46,103 nucleotides of DNA from Pseudomonadota bacterium (GCA_021802555.1 JAJZRU010000025.1:1-46103), one strand, 5' to 3'; shown: positions 1 through 10,640, counted from the stretch's first letter. The notes: generated by a model from the sequence alone, not told the origin. Made by a program: numbers and translations.

Positions 1-67
1 GTAGATGCGGCTCAAGAAGCCGCCAGGCGGTATCGGATAAGTCGTGTCGTCTTGCGCTTTCAGCCAT
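1..67 (-). CDS. IS5-family transposase, N-terminal fragment at window edge
   Basis: Only 22 codons lie in the window. Read from the ATG at 67 leftwards they give MAESARRHDLSDTAWRLLEP, the typical first residues of an IS5-family (DUF4096-type) transposase, where a 'LSD..W..L.P.LP' motif opens the protein. The rest of the gene is outside the window. No terminal inverted repeat could be identified in the 200 bases to the right, so the boundary of the element is unknown. The family call rests on the short motif alone and is moderately secure. Confidence 0.6.
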   Translation of the reverse strand, partial: MAESARRHDLSDTAWRLLEPHL

Positions 68-479
68 TGCAGTACCCAGAAGCGATGAAGCTCACAGTTT
101 ACCTCATCTCATGACGACATTATCTAGGCCGGGCCTACTCAAACCTTGCCCGACAATACCGGTCCGCTGAACTGCCATTCTCCCAACTCCGTGACAAACG
201 GGAACCCTGGGAATCACCGTTTTCGCACTCGATGTCGCCCCATCGTCGAAGCCTATCATATGTAAATTAGTTGATAATTATTGTCTCTGGGCTTCCGGGT
301 TCTAAGGGCGAGGCACCGCACGTCGATGCGCAATGGGTACTCCAACGGCTGTCTACCGGGTTCGCGGCACCGAATGATCCTGCTCCAAAATGCAAACTTC
401 CGGCCCCGCCGTTTTCATCCCAGCGCGTCACGCGTCGTGGATAAAGCGCGCGGCATCGCAAGGCCAGGAGACGAAGGTG
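68..479. other. Non-coding / degraded stretch beside the insertion sequence
   Basis: No convincing gene. The left part should contain the insertion-sequence end, but I could not find its inverted repeat or a target duplication. The right part (about 267-479) is the decayed tail of the ABC-transporter pseudogene that follows; no protein similarity remains there that I can recognise. Confidence 0.4.
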
Positions 480-911
480 ACGCCCACCTCCTTTTGCAGC
501 TTGATGAGTTCCATGGATGAATTCCAGGCGCATCTGCTCCCTCAGTTTGAGGTCGAGCGCCGCCAAAGGCTCATCCAGCGCAACAAACGGGGGCGGTCTA
601 TCAGTGCCCGGGCGAGAGTCACGCGCTGCTTCTGCGCTCCCGACAATTCGCCCGGAAAACGACCTCCCGCAAGGCTTCCCCCACCCATGCTTCGAACTCC
701 GCCTCCGCCACCGTCATGTGCGGAAACAGGGCGCAACCCTGGGATACGGTGTGGAGCGGGCGCCCTCGAACGGCGTCGCGGCCAGTCTCACGCCATCGAG
801 CAGAATCTGCCCAGCGCCGGGGAGGGTAGAACCGGCGGTCATCCTGAGCAGCGTGGTTTTGCTGCAAACGGAAGACCCCGGCAGGGTGAAAAGCTCGCCG
901 GCCCGGACTGA
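480..911 (-). pseudogene. Shattered PotA-like ABC transporter ATPase
   Basis: Pieces of one ATP-binding cassette protein appear in order on the minus strand but in changing frames. A Walker A remnant (SSVCSKTTLLRM, normally GPSGCGKTTLLRM) sits near 880-840, a 'VSQGCALFPHMTVAEAEFEAW' type segment split by a frame change near 755-690, a signature 'ELSGAQKQRVTLARALIDRP' near 655-590, and AALDLKLREQMRLEFIH near 566-515. That order and wording match polyamine-type (PotA/CysA-like) ATPases. The Walker A glycines are lost and several frameshifts interrupt the gene, so it cannot be functional. The insertion sequence next door is a plausible cause of the decay. Which substrate the ancestor imported is uncertain. 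Confidence 0.75.
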
Positions 912-951
912 CCGCGTCTACGCGCCCAGCTCGCGCCGGGCGTGCCCCGCC

Positions 952-1398
952 TTACATGTGGATCTGAGTCCAGCCCTCGTGATCGCGCTTGACGATCTCG
1001 CCGATGGCGCCCGGCACCACGGTCACGCCGGAGGCAAGGTCCGCCTTGGTGAGATGCAGCGCCTTCATGGTATTGCCGCAAGCGGCAAACTCGACACCGT
1101 AGCTGGACAGGCTCTGGATGTCTGCGGCATAAGGCGAGGTCTTCAGGAGAAATTTTATGCCGGGGCCCCAGGCCACGATTTCGACCCTGGCGTTATCCAT
1201 GCCCACCACATGCATGATCTGGTTGGTGGTGGCGATGGCGGTATGCCAGCTCTCCTGGTTGGAATTATCGACTTCCAGAAGCACTTTCATGGGTCCCTTG
1301 CCGGCTGCCGGAGCGGTCGGCGCATCAGCCGCACGGACTTGGAGAGCCCAGAAAGCGGTAAGGAATAAAACGAACAAACGGAACAAAGTCTGTTGCAT
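952..1398 (-). CDS. Secreted DsrE/DsrF-like sulfur-relay family protein
   Basis: A 148-residue protein. I chose the ATG at 1398 (MQQTLFRLFVLFLTAF...) because it begins a clean signal peptide ending near ...VRAADA; the upstream in-frame starts only add an unlikely leader. The mature part (KVLLEVDNSNQESWHTAIATT, then a VVGMDNARVEIVAWGPGI block and a VEFAACGNTM segment) has the alternating strand pattern of the DsrE/DsrF/YchN fold. A single Cys in the AACGNTM segment lies where many members carry their reactive cysteine. Family members act in sulfur transfer or are uncharacterised; the export signal here points to a periplasmic role. It is a single gene with its own gap on both sides. Exact function is unknown. 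Confidence 0.7.
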   Translation of the reverse strand: MQQTLFRLFVLFLTAFWALQVRAADAPTAPAAGKGPMKVLLEVDNSNQESWHTAIATTNQIMHVVGMDNARVEIVAWGPGIKFLLKTSPYAADIQSLSSYGVEFAACGNTMKALHLTKADLASGVTVVPGAIGEIVKRDHEGWTQIHM

Positions 1399-1686
1399 GG
1401 TTGCTGTCCTTATTGCAGTTGAAAATGCCCGGCCGGTGCGCGTCTGGCGCCTGGCCGGAATCGACACGGGCCTGGCCTCCTCACCCGCCCCCGCATGGTC
1501 AGGGTTTTGCCCCTATTTGGCAATGGTGCAGGCGAACTGCCGCCGGCCGAGGTGCCGAGGCCATCAGCACGGCCTCCCGGCCTGCAAATCCTGCAGCCAC
1601 GCCAATTCCTCCGCGTCGAAGCCGGCGCGGCTTCTGGCGGCAAAATTGAAAAGTGGTTTGAGCGGCGGAGTAAAGTTCGATCCCCA

Positions 1687-2733
1687 TCAGAACAATTCGC
1701 CCTGCGCCCCGAGCACCCGGAAAGCGGACAAATCCAGGGCGGGCAAAGGGCGATCCAGCCCATGGCGGCGCCGCGCGATCCGGAAGCGCTGCGCCAACAA
1801 TTGCGCTATCTGCCCCTCCCCCGCCATGCGGCTGAAAAAGCGCACGTCGTTCTCGCCCCCGCTGCGGCACTGGCGAATCAGGCCCATGACACGGGCGCTT
1901 TGCAGGGGATAGTGTCGCTCCAGCCAGTCCGTGAACAAGCCGCCGACCTCCCCCGGCAAGCGCAGCAGCACGTAGTCGGCCCGACGTGCGCCCGCTTCGC
2001 CGGCGGCTTTCAGCACGTTCTCCAGGCCGGCGTCGGTCAGCCCGGGGATGATGGGTGCCACCAGCACTCCGCAGGGTATGCCCGCTTCGCTCAACTGGCG
2101 CAGGAGGCGCAGGCGCAGCCGGGGCGCCGCGGCACGGGGCTCCAGGCGACGAGCCAGCTCGCCGTCCAGCGTGGCGAGGGAGAGAAAGACATGGACGAGC
2201 CGGTGCCGCGCCAATTCGGCCAGCAGATCGAGATCGCGCTCGATGGCCGCGCCCTTGGTCACGAGCGTGCAGGGATGGCGGTGCTCCAGCAGCACTTCCA
2301 AGACTTGGCGAGTGAGGCGCCAGGAGCGCTCGATGGGTTGATAGGGATCGGTATTGCCGCCCAGGTTGATGGGGTCGGGCCGGTAGCCGGGGCGCGCCAG
2401 TTCCGCGCGCAAGACTTGCGCCGCGTTGGTCTTGGCGTAGAGCTTGGTTTCGAAATCCAGGCCCGGCGACAGATTCACATAGGCGTGGCTCGGCCTGGCG
2501 TAACAATAGATGCAGCCGTGCTCGCAGCCGCGGTAGGGGTTGATGGAATGGCGGAAAGGGACATCGGGCGTGTCGTTGCGGCTCAGGATGGTCCGGGCCG
2601 ATTCCACCCGCACTTCGGTGGCCGGCAAGGGCTGCGGCGGAGCCTCCCAGCCGTCGGCAAACGCGTCGCGCTGCCAGGCGTCGAAACGGGCATGGGGGTG
2701 CGACGCGCTGCCGCGGCCTTTGCTGGTGTCCAT
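1687..2733 (-). CDS. PA0069-family radical SAM protein
   Basis: A 348-residue protein carrying the radical-SAM cluster motif C70-x3-C74-x2-C77 in the segment YRGCEHGCIYCYARP, which would hold a 4Fe-4S cluster and cleave S-adenosylmethionine. The surrounding sequence, including NPYRGCEHGC and NLGGNTDPYQPIE, is typical of the PA0069 group, related to SplB spore-photoproduct-lyase-like proteins. The substrate of this group is not established. Start is the ATG at 2733, 24 bases from the divergent start of the next gene, so the two promoters must overlap or lie inside the coding ends. About 290 bases downstream (1399-1686) contain no gene I can support. Confidence 0.88.
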   Translation of the reverse strand: MDTSKGRGSASHPHARFDAWQRDAFADGWEAPPQPLPATEVRVESARTILSRNDTPDVPFRHSINPYRGCEHGCIYCYARPSHAYVNLSPGLDFETKLYAKTNAAQVLRAELARPGYRPDPINLGGNTDPYQPIERSWRLTRQVLEVLLEHRHPCTLVTKGAAIERDLDLLAELARHRLVHVFLSLATLDGELARRLEPRAAAPRLRLRLLRQLSEAGIPCGVLVAPIIPGLTDAGLENVLKAAGEAGARRADYVLLRLPGEVGGLFTDWLERHYPLQSARVMGLIRQCRSGGENDVRFFSRMAGEGQIAQLLAQRFRIARRRHGLDRPLPALDLSAFRVLGAQGELF

Positions 2734-2757
2734 GGCCTATGCTACTAAAATTATTCC

Positions 2758-3198
2758 ATGAGCGTGGACTACCCAGATTCCCTTCCGGCCCGAGTCGCCG
2801 AAGCGCGCCCCGCCACTCTCCTGGCCATGGGCGATCGCGCCGGCGCCGCGGCTGCCGACCTGTGCGCAGCGGGCTGCGCCGTGAGCCTGGCGCAAACAGG
2901 CGAGACGCCGTCGGCGCGCTTCGAAGCCATCCTGATCGGCACCGACTTCGCGGCGCTCGATGCCGCCGGCTGGAGCCGGCTGTTCGGGCGGCTGCGCATC
3001 CACGTCAGCCCGCGCCTGTGGGTGCTGGCTGACGCCGGCCACGTCCTCACGGACGCCGACTATCTGGCCCTGGGTTTTTTCTGTCTGCCGCCCTGGTCCG
3101 GCTGGCGCTGCTATGCCTACGATCTGTACCGCTACAAGCACACGCCGGAATGGCTCAACGCGCGCTACTGGGCTCATCCCGAGCGCTGGGAGCCGTGA
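2758..3198 (+). CDS. Conserved small protein of unknown function (DUF6231-like)
   Basis: A 146-residue cytoplasmic protein, ATG at 2758. It shows alternating beta strands and helices (LLAMGDRAG..., FEAILIGTDFAALD..., LRIHVSPRLWVLAD) that suggest a Rossmann-like or response-regulator-like fold without clear catalytic residues, and ends in an aromatic tail (YAYDLYRYKHTPEWLNARYW) that resembles, from memory, the DUF6231 family of proteobacteria. I could not verify that assignment. It is divergent from the radical SAM gene (24-bp gap) and its last 44 bases overlap the 3' end of the convergent ClC gene. No function can be proposed. Confidence 0.7.
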   Translation: MSVDYPDSLPARVAEARPATLLAMGDRAGAAAADLCAAGCAVSLAQTGETPSARFEAILIGTDFAALDAAGWSRLFGRLRIHVSPRLWVLADAGHVLTDADYLALGFFCLPPWSGWRCYAYDLYRYKHTPEWLNARYWAHPERWEP

Positions 3199-4501
3199 CG
3201 CCGCGGGCCAGGAACTGTTCGGCCATGGCCTTGTACACCGGCCGCCGGCAAACGCTGCGCGACACCGCCGTCGCCAGCAGGCTCACCAGCATCATGGGCA
3301 CCAGCATGTCCTGGTTGTCGGTCATTTCCATGACGATGACGAATGCGGTGATGGGCGCCTGCACCACCCCGGCGAAATAGGCCGCCATGCCCAGCACGAT
3401 GATGGCCCCCGGTGCCACGTCGGGCAGCAACAAGGCGACATTGGCCCCCAGCCCCGCCCCCACCGCGAGAGAGGGGGAGAAAATACCGCCGGGAATGCCG
3501 CTGACGAAAGACACCAGGGTGGCCAAAAGCTTGAGCAGCCCATAATAGGGTGGGATGGCCTGCTTGTTTTCCAGCAGGGCGCGCGCTTCGTCATAGCCGG
3601 TGCCGAAGACGCTGTGGGCCGAAACCATGCCCAGCAGGGCCAGCGCCAGCCCGCAGAGGCCGGCGAACGCGACCGGGTGGCCGCGCAAGTAACGGCCGGC
3701 GCGGCCGGGCAGACCGGCGCGGCCGTAGGCCAGCAACAGGCGGCTGAACAGCCCGCCCAACACCCCGCCGAGCAGTCCCATCAGCAGCACCGCCAGCCAG
3801 CCCTGCCCGCCGGCCAAGGTAGCGTGGGTAACGCCAAAATAAGTGTAGTTGCCCTGCACGTAAACCGCAGCCAGCCCGGCGAATATGACGGCGGTGATGA
3901 GCGTACCGCTGGTTTTTTCCTCGAACGAGCGCGCCATCTCCTCGATGGCGAAGACGATGCCGGCCAGCGGCGTGTTGAAGGCCGCCGCCACGCCGGCGGC
4001 GCCGCCCGCGACGATCAGCGCGCGTTCCGGCAGGCGCCCCGGATAGCGCAGATTGCGATGCAGCGAATGAAGGATGGCCGCGCCCACCTGCACCGTGGGC
4101 CCCTCGCGCCCCACACTGGCGCCGCCCAACAAGCCCAGCCAAGTCAGCAGCATTTTGCCCAGAGCAGTCCTGAGCGACAGCACGCGGGCACGCTGGGCGC
4201 CATCCGCCATTTTCAGGGCCGCGATTGCCTGGGGGATGCCGCTGCCCTCGGCCCCCGGGAAATAGCGCCGCGTCAGCGCCGCCACCAAGGCCAGGGTAAT
4301 GGGCGTCGCCACCAGAGGCAGCCAGACGTAGCTATCGACGCCGCGCTGGAAGGCGGCCATGGCGGCATTGGCGCCATAGGTGAACAGCGTCGCCACCAGA
4401 CCGATGGCGATGGCTCCCGCCCAGAAAGCCACCCGGCGCAGCCAGATGCGCAGCGACAGCCAGCGCAGGCGGTGACGGCGATCAAGGCGCGGCGTCATCA
4501 T
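3155..4501 (-). CDS. ClC-family chloride channel / H+-Cl- antiporter
   Basis: A 448-residue integral membrane protein with the signature ClC motifs: GSGIPQ near residue 87, GREGPTVQ at 131-138 (gating glutamate E133) and SGIPGGIFSPSLAVGAG later on. Hydrophobic segments run throughout, as expected for the 18-helix fold, and there is no CBS domain. ClC proteins exchange Cl- (or related anions) for protons or act as channels; here the gating Glu argues for antiport. The start ATG at 4501 overlaps the pdxJ stop codon as TGATG, so translation is probably coupled to pdxJ (an alternative ATG follows immediately at 4498). In many proteobacteria acpS occupies this place after pdxJ. The 3' end overlaps the convergent small gene by 44 bases. 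Confidence 0.93.
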   Translation of the reverse strand: MMTPRLDRRHRLRWLSLRIWLRRVAFWAGAIAIGLVATLFTYGANAAMAAFQRGVDSYVWLPLVATPITLALVAALTRRYFPGAEGSGIPQAIAALKMADGAQRARVLSLRTALGKMLLTWLGLLGGASVGREGPTVQVGAAILHSLHRNLRYPGRLPERALIVAGGAAGVAAAFNTPLAGIVFAIEEMARSFEEKTSGTLITAVIFAGLAAVYVQGNYTYFGVTHATLAGGQGWLAVLLMGLLGGVLGGLFSRLLLAYGRAGLPGRAGRYLRGHPVAFAGLCGLALALLGMVSAHSVFGTGYDEARALLENKQAIPPYYGLLKLLATLVSFVSGIPGGIFSPSLAVGAGLGANVALLLPDVAPGAIIVLGMAAYFAGVVQAPITAFVIVMEMTDNQDMLVPMMLVSLLATAVSRSVCRRPVYKAMAEQFLARGVTAPSARDEPSSAR

Positions 4502-5229
4502 CAACGCGCGGCCTCCCGCATCAAGCGCTTCATCTCGGCCACCGCCGCCTGCCAGCCGACGAACAGGGCGTGGGCGACGATGGCATGGCCGATGTTGAGC
4601 TCGTGCATGCCGGGCAGCGCGGCGATGGCGCCGACGTTGTGATAGGTCAGGCCATGGCCGGCGTTGACCGTCAGCCCCAGGCCGCGCGCATAGGCCACGG
4701 CATTCTTGATGCGCATGTATTCGCGCTCGGTGGCTTCCGGCGCGGCCGCGTCGGCGTAATGACCCGTATGGATTTCCACCACCGGCGCACCGGCGGCCGC
4801 CGCCGCTTCGATCTGCGCGAACTCGGCGTCGATGAACAGCGACACGCGCACGCCCGCGGCGCGCAAGCGCGCGCAGGCGGCACGCATCTTGTCCATCTGA
4901 GCCGCCACGTCCAGGCCGCCTTCGGTGGTCAGCTCGCTGCGTTTCTCCGGCACCAGGCAGACGTCCTGGGGCCGCACGCGCTCGGCGATGGCGAGCATTT
5001 CGTCGGTCGCGGCCATTTCCAGATTCATCTTGGTCTTGAGCACGCGGCGCAGAATGTCGACGTCCTCGTCCTGGATGTGGCGGCGGTCTTCGCGCAGATG
5101 CAGGGTGATGGAATCGGCCCCCGCCGTCTCCGCCTGCAGGGCCGCTTCCACCGGGCTGGGGTAGCGCGTCCTGCGCGCCTGGCGCAGGGTGGCGATGTGG
5201 TCGATGTTGACACCGAGGAAGATGCTCAT
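4501..5229 (-). CDS. pdxJ: Pyridoxine 5'-phosphate synthase
   Basis: A 242-residue protein of usual length. PdxJ condenses 3-amino-2-oxopropyl phosphate with 1-deoxyxylulose 5-phosphate to make pyridoxine 5'-phosphate, the last ring-forming step of DXP-dependent vitamin B6 synthesis, in the cytosol. Family hallmarks are [16 protein letters not shown] at the N-terminus, [14 protein letters not shown] near residue 45, [22 protein letters not shown] near 92-108 and [12 protein letters not shown] near 190. It starts with the ATG at 5229, four bases overlapping the recO stop (ATGA), and ends on the ClC start. It is part of the rnc-era-recO-pdxJ operon common in beta- and gammaproteobacteria. Confidence 0.97.
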   Translation of the reverse strand: MSIFLGVNIDHIATLRQARRTRYPSPVEAALQAETAGADSITLHLREDRRHIQDEDVDILRRVLKTKMNLEMAATDEMLAIAERVRPQDVCLVPEKRSELTTEGGLDVAAQMDKMRAACARLRAAGVRVSLFIDAEFAQIEAAAAAGAPVVEIHTGHYADAAAPEATEREYMRIKNAVAYARGLGLTVNAGHGLTYHNVGAIAALPGMHELNIGHAIVAHALFVGWQAAVAEMKRLMREAAR

Positions 5230-5945
5230 AATTCGGCGAGTTCCTGCAACAGCAGTCGAGTATAGAGGGCTTTGCCGCCCAGGTGATGATGGATGAGCGC
5301 GCGCATGAGATGCTTGCCCTCGCCGAGCGTGGCGGGCGCGGCGAACTCACCGGCCGCCAAATCCAGCAGGGTGCGGCCGGACACGGCGATGCCTGCGCCA
5401 GCGTCCTCCGGCACCACGCCGTGGCCGGGCTGGTAGCGGTAACAGGCGGCCGCGCTCACGGGCTCCCCGCTCACGGCCAGGCGGTCCAGCGTCGCGGCAT
5501 AGCCGATTTCCTTGAGCAGGCCCAGCTCGAAGCGCCGCAGCAGCGGCTCGAGCGCGCCGGGCCCCGCCGCCAGCGACTGCAGGGTCTGGTCGTAAAGTGC
5601 GTAGAGGCCCTCATGGGGATCATCGCGGGCCAAAAGCTTGAGCACCAGTTCGTTGAGATAAAAGCCCGCGATGAGGGCGCGCCCCGACAGCGGCGCCAGC
5701 CCGCCCTGCCATTCGGCGGCGTGTAGGGTGCGCAACTCGCCGCGGCCGTACCAGGACAGGAGCAGGGGATGGAAAGGCTGGATCAGGCCGCGCAAGCCGG
5801 ACAGCGGACGCCGCGCGCCGCGCGCCACCGCCGCCACGCGGCCGTAGTCGCGCGTGAAGAGTTCCGCGACCAGGCTGGTCTCCTTGTAGGCATGGCTGTG
5901 CAGCACGAAGCCCGGCTGGTGGTTGACTGGATGAGGCGCGGTCAT
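5226..5945 (-). CDS. recO: DNA repair protein RecO
   Basis: A 239-residue protein. RecO loads RecA on SSB-coated single strands and anneals strands in the RecFOR gap-repair pathway. The N-terminal OB-fold region (residues about 10-85: [34 protein letters not shown]) is the part most characteristic of the family, followed by a helical domain with [34 protein letters not shown]. No zinc cysteines are present, as in most proteobacterial RecO. ATG at 5945 lies 35 bases after the era stop; the stop overlaps pdxJ by ATGA. Confidence 0.95.
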   Translation of the reverse strand: MTAPHPVNHQPGFVLHSHAYKETSLVAELFTRDYGRVAAVARGARRPLSGLRGLIQPFHPLLLSWYGRGELRTLHAAEWQGGLAPLSGRALIAGFYLNELVLKLLARDDPHEGLYALYDQTLQSLAAGPGALEPLLRRFELGLLKEIGYAATLDRLAVSGEPVSAAACYRYQPGHGVVPEDAGAGIAVSGRTLLDLAAGEFAAPATLGEGKHLMRALIHHHLGGKALYTRLLLQELAEL

Positions 5946-5980
5946 GGATCTTCACGGCAGGCGGCACCGCCTGCCCACAC

Positions 5981-6868
5981 TCACTCCAGGCCGAGCTCCC
6001 GCAGCATGAGCCGGTCTTCCGCCCAGCCGCCCTTCACCTTGACCCACACCTCCAGATAGACGCGGGCGCCGAAGGTCTTTTCCATGTCCTGGCGCGCCTG
6101 GCTGGAAATGGCCTTGAGCTTTTCCCCGCCCTGGCCGATCACGATGGCCTTGTGGCTCTCCTTGTCGACCAGGATGGTGGCGTGGATGCGCCGCAGATGG
6201 CCCTCGCTTTCGAACTTGTCGATGGCCACGGCGGTGCCGTAGGGAATCTCCTCCCCGCACAGGCGGAACAACTTTTCGCGGATAAACTCTGCGGCCAGGC
6301 GGCGCTCGCTCTGGTCGGTCACCTCGTCTTCACCGTAAAGCGGCGGGCCTTCCGGCAGGCGCTGGGCCAGCGCCCGGTACAGCTCGGCCACGCCCGTGCC
6401 CTGCTGGGCGGATACGGGTACCAGGGCGGCGGCCGGAAAGGCTGCCTGCATCTCCTGCAGGAAAGGCAGCAGCGCGGCTCGCTCCTTGATGCGATCGAGC
6501 TTGTTCAGCGCCAGAATCAGCGGCTTGTTCCCGGGCAGCAGTCCGGCGACCTGGCGGTCTTCGCGCCCGTAGCGGCCCGCCTCGATCACCAGGATGACCA
6601 CATCGGTGTCCGCCAGGGCGGTCCGCACGCTGCGATTGAGGGCGGCATTCAGGCGCCCGCCGTGGCGGATCTGGAAGCCCGGCGTGTCCACGAACACGGC
6701 CTGGAATTCCGCCTGCGTATGGATGCCCAGCACGCGATGGCGGGTGGTCTGCGGCTTGCGCGAAGTGATGCTGATCTTCTGCCCGACCAAGCGGTTGAGC
6801 AGCGTGGACTTGCCCACGTTCGGGCGCCCGACGATCGCTGCCGTGCCGGCGCGAAAAGACTCGCTCAT
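5981..6868 (-). CDS. era: Ribosome-maturation GTPase Era
   Basis: A 295-residue GTPase that binds the 3' end of 16S rRNA during 30S assembly. All G motifs are visible: G1 GRPNVGKS at 14-21, G2 around TTRHR, G3 DTPGF, G4 NKLD. The C-terminal KH domain carries VIGQGGEKLKAISSQAR. I chose the ATG at 6868 (MSESFRAGTAAIVGRPN) because it overlaps the rnc stop as ATGA and gives the normal length; the longer frame upstream lies inside rnc. It is co-transcribed with rnc and recO. Confidence 0.97.
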   Translation of the reverse strand: MSESFRAGTAAIVGRPNVGKSTLLNRLVGQKISITSRKPQTTRHRVLGIHTQAEFQAVFVDTPGFQIRHGGRLNAALNRSVRTALADTDVVILVIEAGRYGREDRQVAGLLPGNKPLILALNKLDRIKERAALLPFLQEMQAAFPAAALVPVSAQQGTGVAELYRALAQRLPEGPPLYGEDEVTDQSERRLAAEFIREKLFRLCGEEIPYGTAVAIDKFESEGHLRRIHATILVDKESHKAIVIGQGGEKLKAISSQARQDMEKTFGARVYLEVWVKVKGGWAEDRLMLRELGLE

Positions 6869-7545
6869 GTACGCTCCAGCCAGGCCAGCATGGCCTGGGC
6901 GGCCTCCTGCTCCGCGGCGCGGCGGCTCTTGCCGCGCCCGCGGCTGGCATGGCGCCCGTCCTTGAGCAGGCATTGCACCACGAACTCCTGGTCGTGCGCC
7001 TGTCCCTCGGTGGCCAGGAGCCGGTATTCGGGCAAAGGCTCGCGGCGTCCTTGCAGCCATTCCTGGAGGCTGGTCTTGGCATCCTTGCCGGAAGCCAGCG
7101 GGTCGATGGCCGCGATATAGGGCGCCATCAGGCGCGCCACCGCCGCGCTGGCAGCCGCGAAGCCGGCGTCCAGGAAAATCGCGCCGATGAGGGATTCCAG
7201 GGCGTCGGCCAGAATGGAGGGGCGGCGAAAGCCGCCGCTTTTCAGTTCGCCCTCGCCCAGGCGCAGATGCTCGCCCAACGCCAGGGCGGCGGCGATGCAG
7301 GCCAGGGTTTCCTGGCGCACCAGGTTGGCGCGCAGGCGCGACAAACTGCCTTCCGGCGCTTGCGGAAAAGCCTGGTAGAGCGCATGCGCCACGGCACAGT
7401 TGAGCACCGAGTCGCCCAGGAATTCCAGGCGCTCGTTGTGCGGACTGCCATAGCTGCGGTGGGTAAGCGCCTGACGCAGCAGGGCCGCGGCGGTGAAGAC
7501 GTGGCCCAGCGCATCCTGCAGGCGCGCTTCCCCGGAATCAGCCAC
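6865..7545 (-). CDS. rnc: Ribonuclease III
   Basis: A 226-residue endonuclease that cuts double-stranded RNA, processing rRNA precursors and structured mRNAs. The catalytic signature NERLEFLGDSVL is at 37-48, a second acidic site lies in ILADALESLIGAIFLDAG near 112-129, and a dsRNA-binding domain occupies about 155-226 (DAKTSLQEWLQGRREPLPEYRL ... GRGKSRRAAEQEAAQAML). It overlaps the DUF4845 gene by 8 bases upstream and era by 4 bases downstream. The lepB-DUF4845-rnc-era order is typical for betaproteobacteria. Confidence 0.97.
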   Translation of the reverse strand: MADSGEARLQDALGHVFTAAALLRQALTHRSYGSPHNERLEFLGDSVLNCAVAHALYQAFPQAPEGSLSRLRANLVRQETLACIAAALALGEHLRLGEGELKSGGFRRPSILADALESLIGAIFLDAGFAAASAAVARLMAPYIAAIDPLASGKDAKTSLQEWLQGRREPLPEYRLLATEGQAHDQEFVVQCLLKDGRHASRGRGKSRRAAEQEAAQAMLAWLERT

Positions 7546-7933
7546 CCGAATCGGCGCTGCCGGAAGCGGCCACCGGCCGCCCGTTGGAAGCAGCGGAAAA
7601 ATCGATCAGCAGGCTGATGTTGGCAAACAGCTTGGTGCGATATTCATACTGTGCGCTGACCACGGTCTGGCCGTTGTCATGCGTGATGTCCAGATCGCCG
7701 GGCTTCACGCTGGTGATGTAATCCACGTTGGCGAACTTGGAAAATTTCTCGCGAATCTCGCCGTTGCTCATGGAATTGAGATTGGGATCCCGGCCCATCT
7801 CCTGGAGCACTTTCTCGACGGAAAAGTATTCCACATAGGCAGGCACCAGGCGGAATCCCAGGATGGCGAAAAACACCAGGACGATGATCCAGAAGAAGAT
7901 ACCGATGATGGAAAGACCGCGCTGTTTATGCAT
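7538..7933 (-). CDS. DUF4845 family single-pass membrane protein
   Basis: A 131-residue protein with a short basic N-terminus (MHKQRGLS), one transmembrane segment at about 9-29 and an extracytoplasmic domain beginning RLVPAYVEYFSVEKVLQEM, the pattern of DUF4845. These proteins sit almost always between lepB and rnc in betaproteobacteria but have no assigned function. The pilin-like N-terminus lacks the prepilin Glu, so it is probably not a pseudopilin. Overlaps rnc by 8 bases; 8 bases separate it from lepB. Confidence 0.88.
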   Translation of the reverse strand: MHKQRGLSIIGIFFWIIVLVFFAILGFRLVPAYVEYFSVEKVLQEMGRDPNLNSMSNGEIREKFSKFANVDYITSVKPGDLDITHDNGQTVVSAQYEYRTKLFANISLLIDFSAASNGRPVAASGSADSGG

Positions 7934-7941
7934 GCCCGCTC

Positions 7942-8748
7942 CTAGTCAATAAGGGTGCCGATGCGCTTCAGGTGGTCCAGGTTGAACCAGACCAGAAAAG
8001 CCTTGCCAACGATGTTGCGTTCCGGCACGAAGCCCCAGTAGCGGCTGTCGTTGCTGCCGTCGCGATTGTCTCCCATCATCAAATAATGGCCGGGAGGAAC
8101 CTTGCAGGTAAAGCCTTGCGCATTGTAGGTGCAATCCTTCTTGTCGGGGAAATCGGGCCACACCTGCGAGAGATAGATGGGCTTGGTCCCAGGCTGCAGC
8201 ATCATGAGATGGTCGTGGCTGCCCAGTTGCTCCTTGTAGACCTTGTCGGTGACGTAGTTCAGGCCGCCCAGGTCGTAGGTGAAGGTGCCGTCCGGCGTGT
8301 ATTTGAGCGGCATCCCGTTGATGATGAGCTTCTTGTCCACGTATTGCACGGTGTCGCCGGGCAGGCCCACCACGCGCTTGATGTAATCCACCGAAGTGTC
8401 CATGGGATAGCGGAACACCATGACGTCGCCGCGCTTGGGCTCCTCCACATCGATGATCTTCTTGTTGATGATGGGCAGGCGGATGCCGTAGATGAACTTG
8501 TTGGTAAGGATGAAATCGCCCACCAGCAGGGTGGGCATCATGGAGCCTGAGGGAATCTTGAACGGCTCCACCAGGAAGGAACGCAGGAGGAACACCACCA
8601 GGATGACCGGGAAGAAGCTGCGGGAGTACTCCACCAGCAGCGGCTCCTTGGCCCGGGCCGCGCGCTTGGGCCTGAACAGCAGGCGGTCGAGCAGCCAGAT
8701 CAGCCCGGTGACAACGAGGGCGATGAACAGTATGAGGGCGAAATCCAT
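7942..8748 (-). CDS. lepB: Signal peptidase I
   Basis: A 268-residue inner-membrane protease that removes signal peptides of Sec and Tat substrates. The catalytic dyad is Ser69 in PSGSMMPTL and Lys124 in DYIKRVVGLPGD; box E appears as GDNRDGSNDSRYWG near the C-terminus. Two membrane segments occupy about 3-22 and 45-60. I chose the ATG at 8748 (MDFALILFIALVV), two bases after the lepA stop; the longer in-frame extension lies within lepA. Placement right after lepA is the classical lep operon. Confidence 0.96.
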   Translation of the reverse strand: MDFALILFIALVVTGLIWLLDRLLFRPKRAARAKEPLLVEYSRSFFPVILVVFLLRSFLVEPFKIPSGSMMPTLLVGDFILTNKFIYGIRLPIINKKIIDVEEPKRGDVMVFRYPMDTSVDYIKRVVGLPGDTVQYVDKKLIINGMPLKYTPDGTFTYDLGGLNYVTDKVYKEQLGSHDHLMMLQPGTKPIYLSQVWPDFPDKKDCTYNAQGFTCKVPPGHYLMMGDNRDGSNDSRYWGFVPERNIVGKAFLVWFNLDHLKRIGTLID

Positions 8749-8750
8749 GC

Positions 8751-10544
<1,794 letters not shown>

Positions 10545-10554
10545 GGGCAAAACA

Positions 10555-10578
10555 AACGGGGCACGGCCGCGCCCCGTT
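10555..10578 (-). terminator. Terminator-like hairpin at the lepA start
   Basis: On the minus strand AACGGGGC and GCCCCGTT form a perfect 8-bp stem around an 8-base loop, followed by TGTTTTG. This is the form of an intrinsic terminator between the glutaredoxin gene and lepA, or an attenuator, because the candidate lepA start codons fall in or right after the U-rich stretch. Activity is inferred from shape only. Confidence 0.55.
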
Positions 10579-10640
10579 CCTGCATGGAAACCAGCGGATT
10601 TTAACGGAAATCGCGCCGCGCTCGTAGCGCGCGGGCCGTC

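Noticed and set aside
1399-1686. Possible small gene between the DsrE-like and radical SAM genes
   Set aside because: Frames such as FDAEELAWLQDLQAG are short, interrupted and lack a start; no support.
2960-4642. 560-codon plus-strand frame across the ClC gene
   Set aside because: Low-complexity Gln/His/Arg product antisense to a clear ClC gene; a shadow frame.
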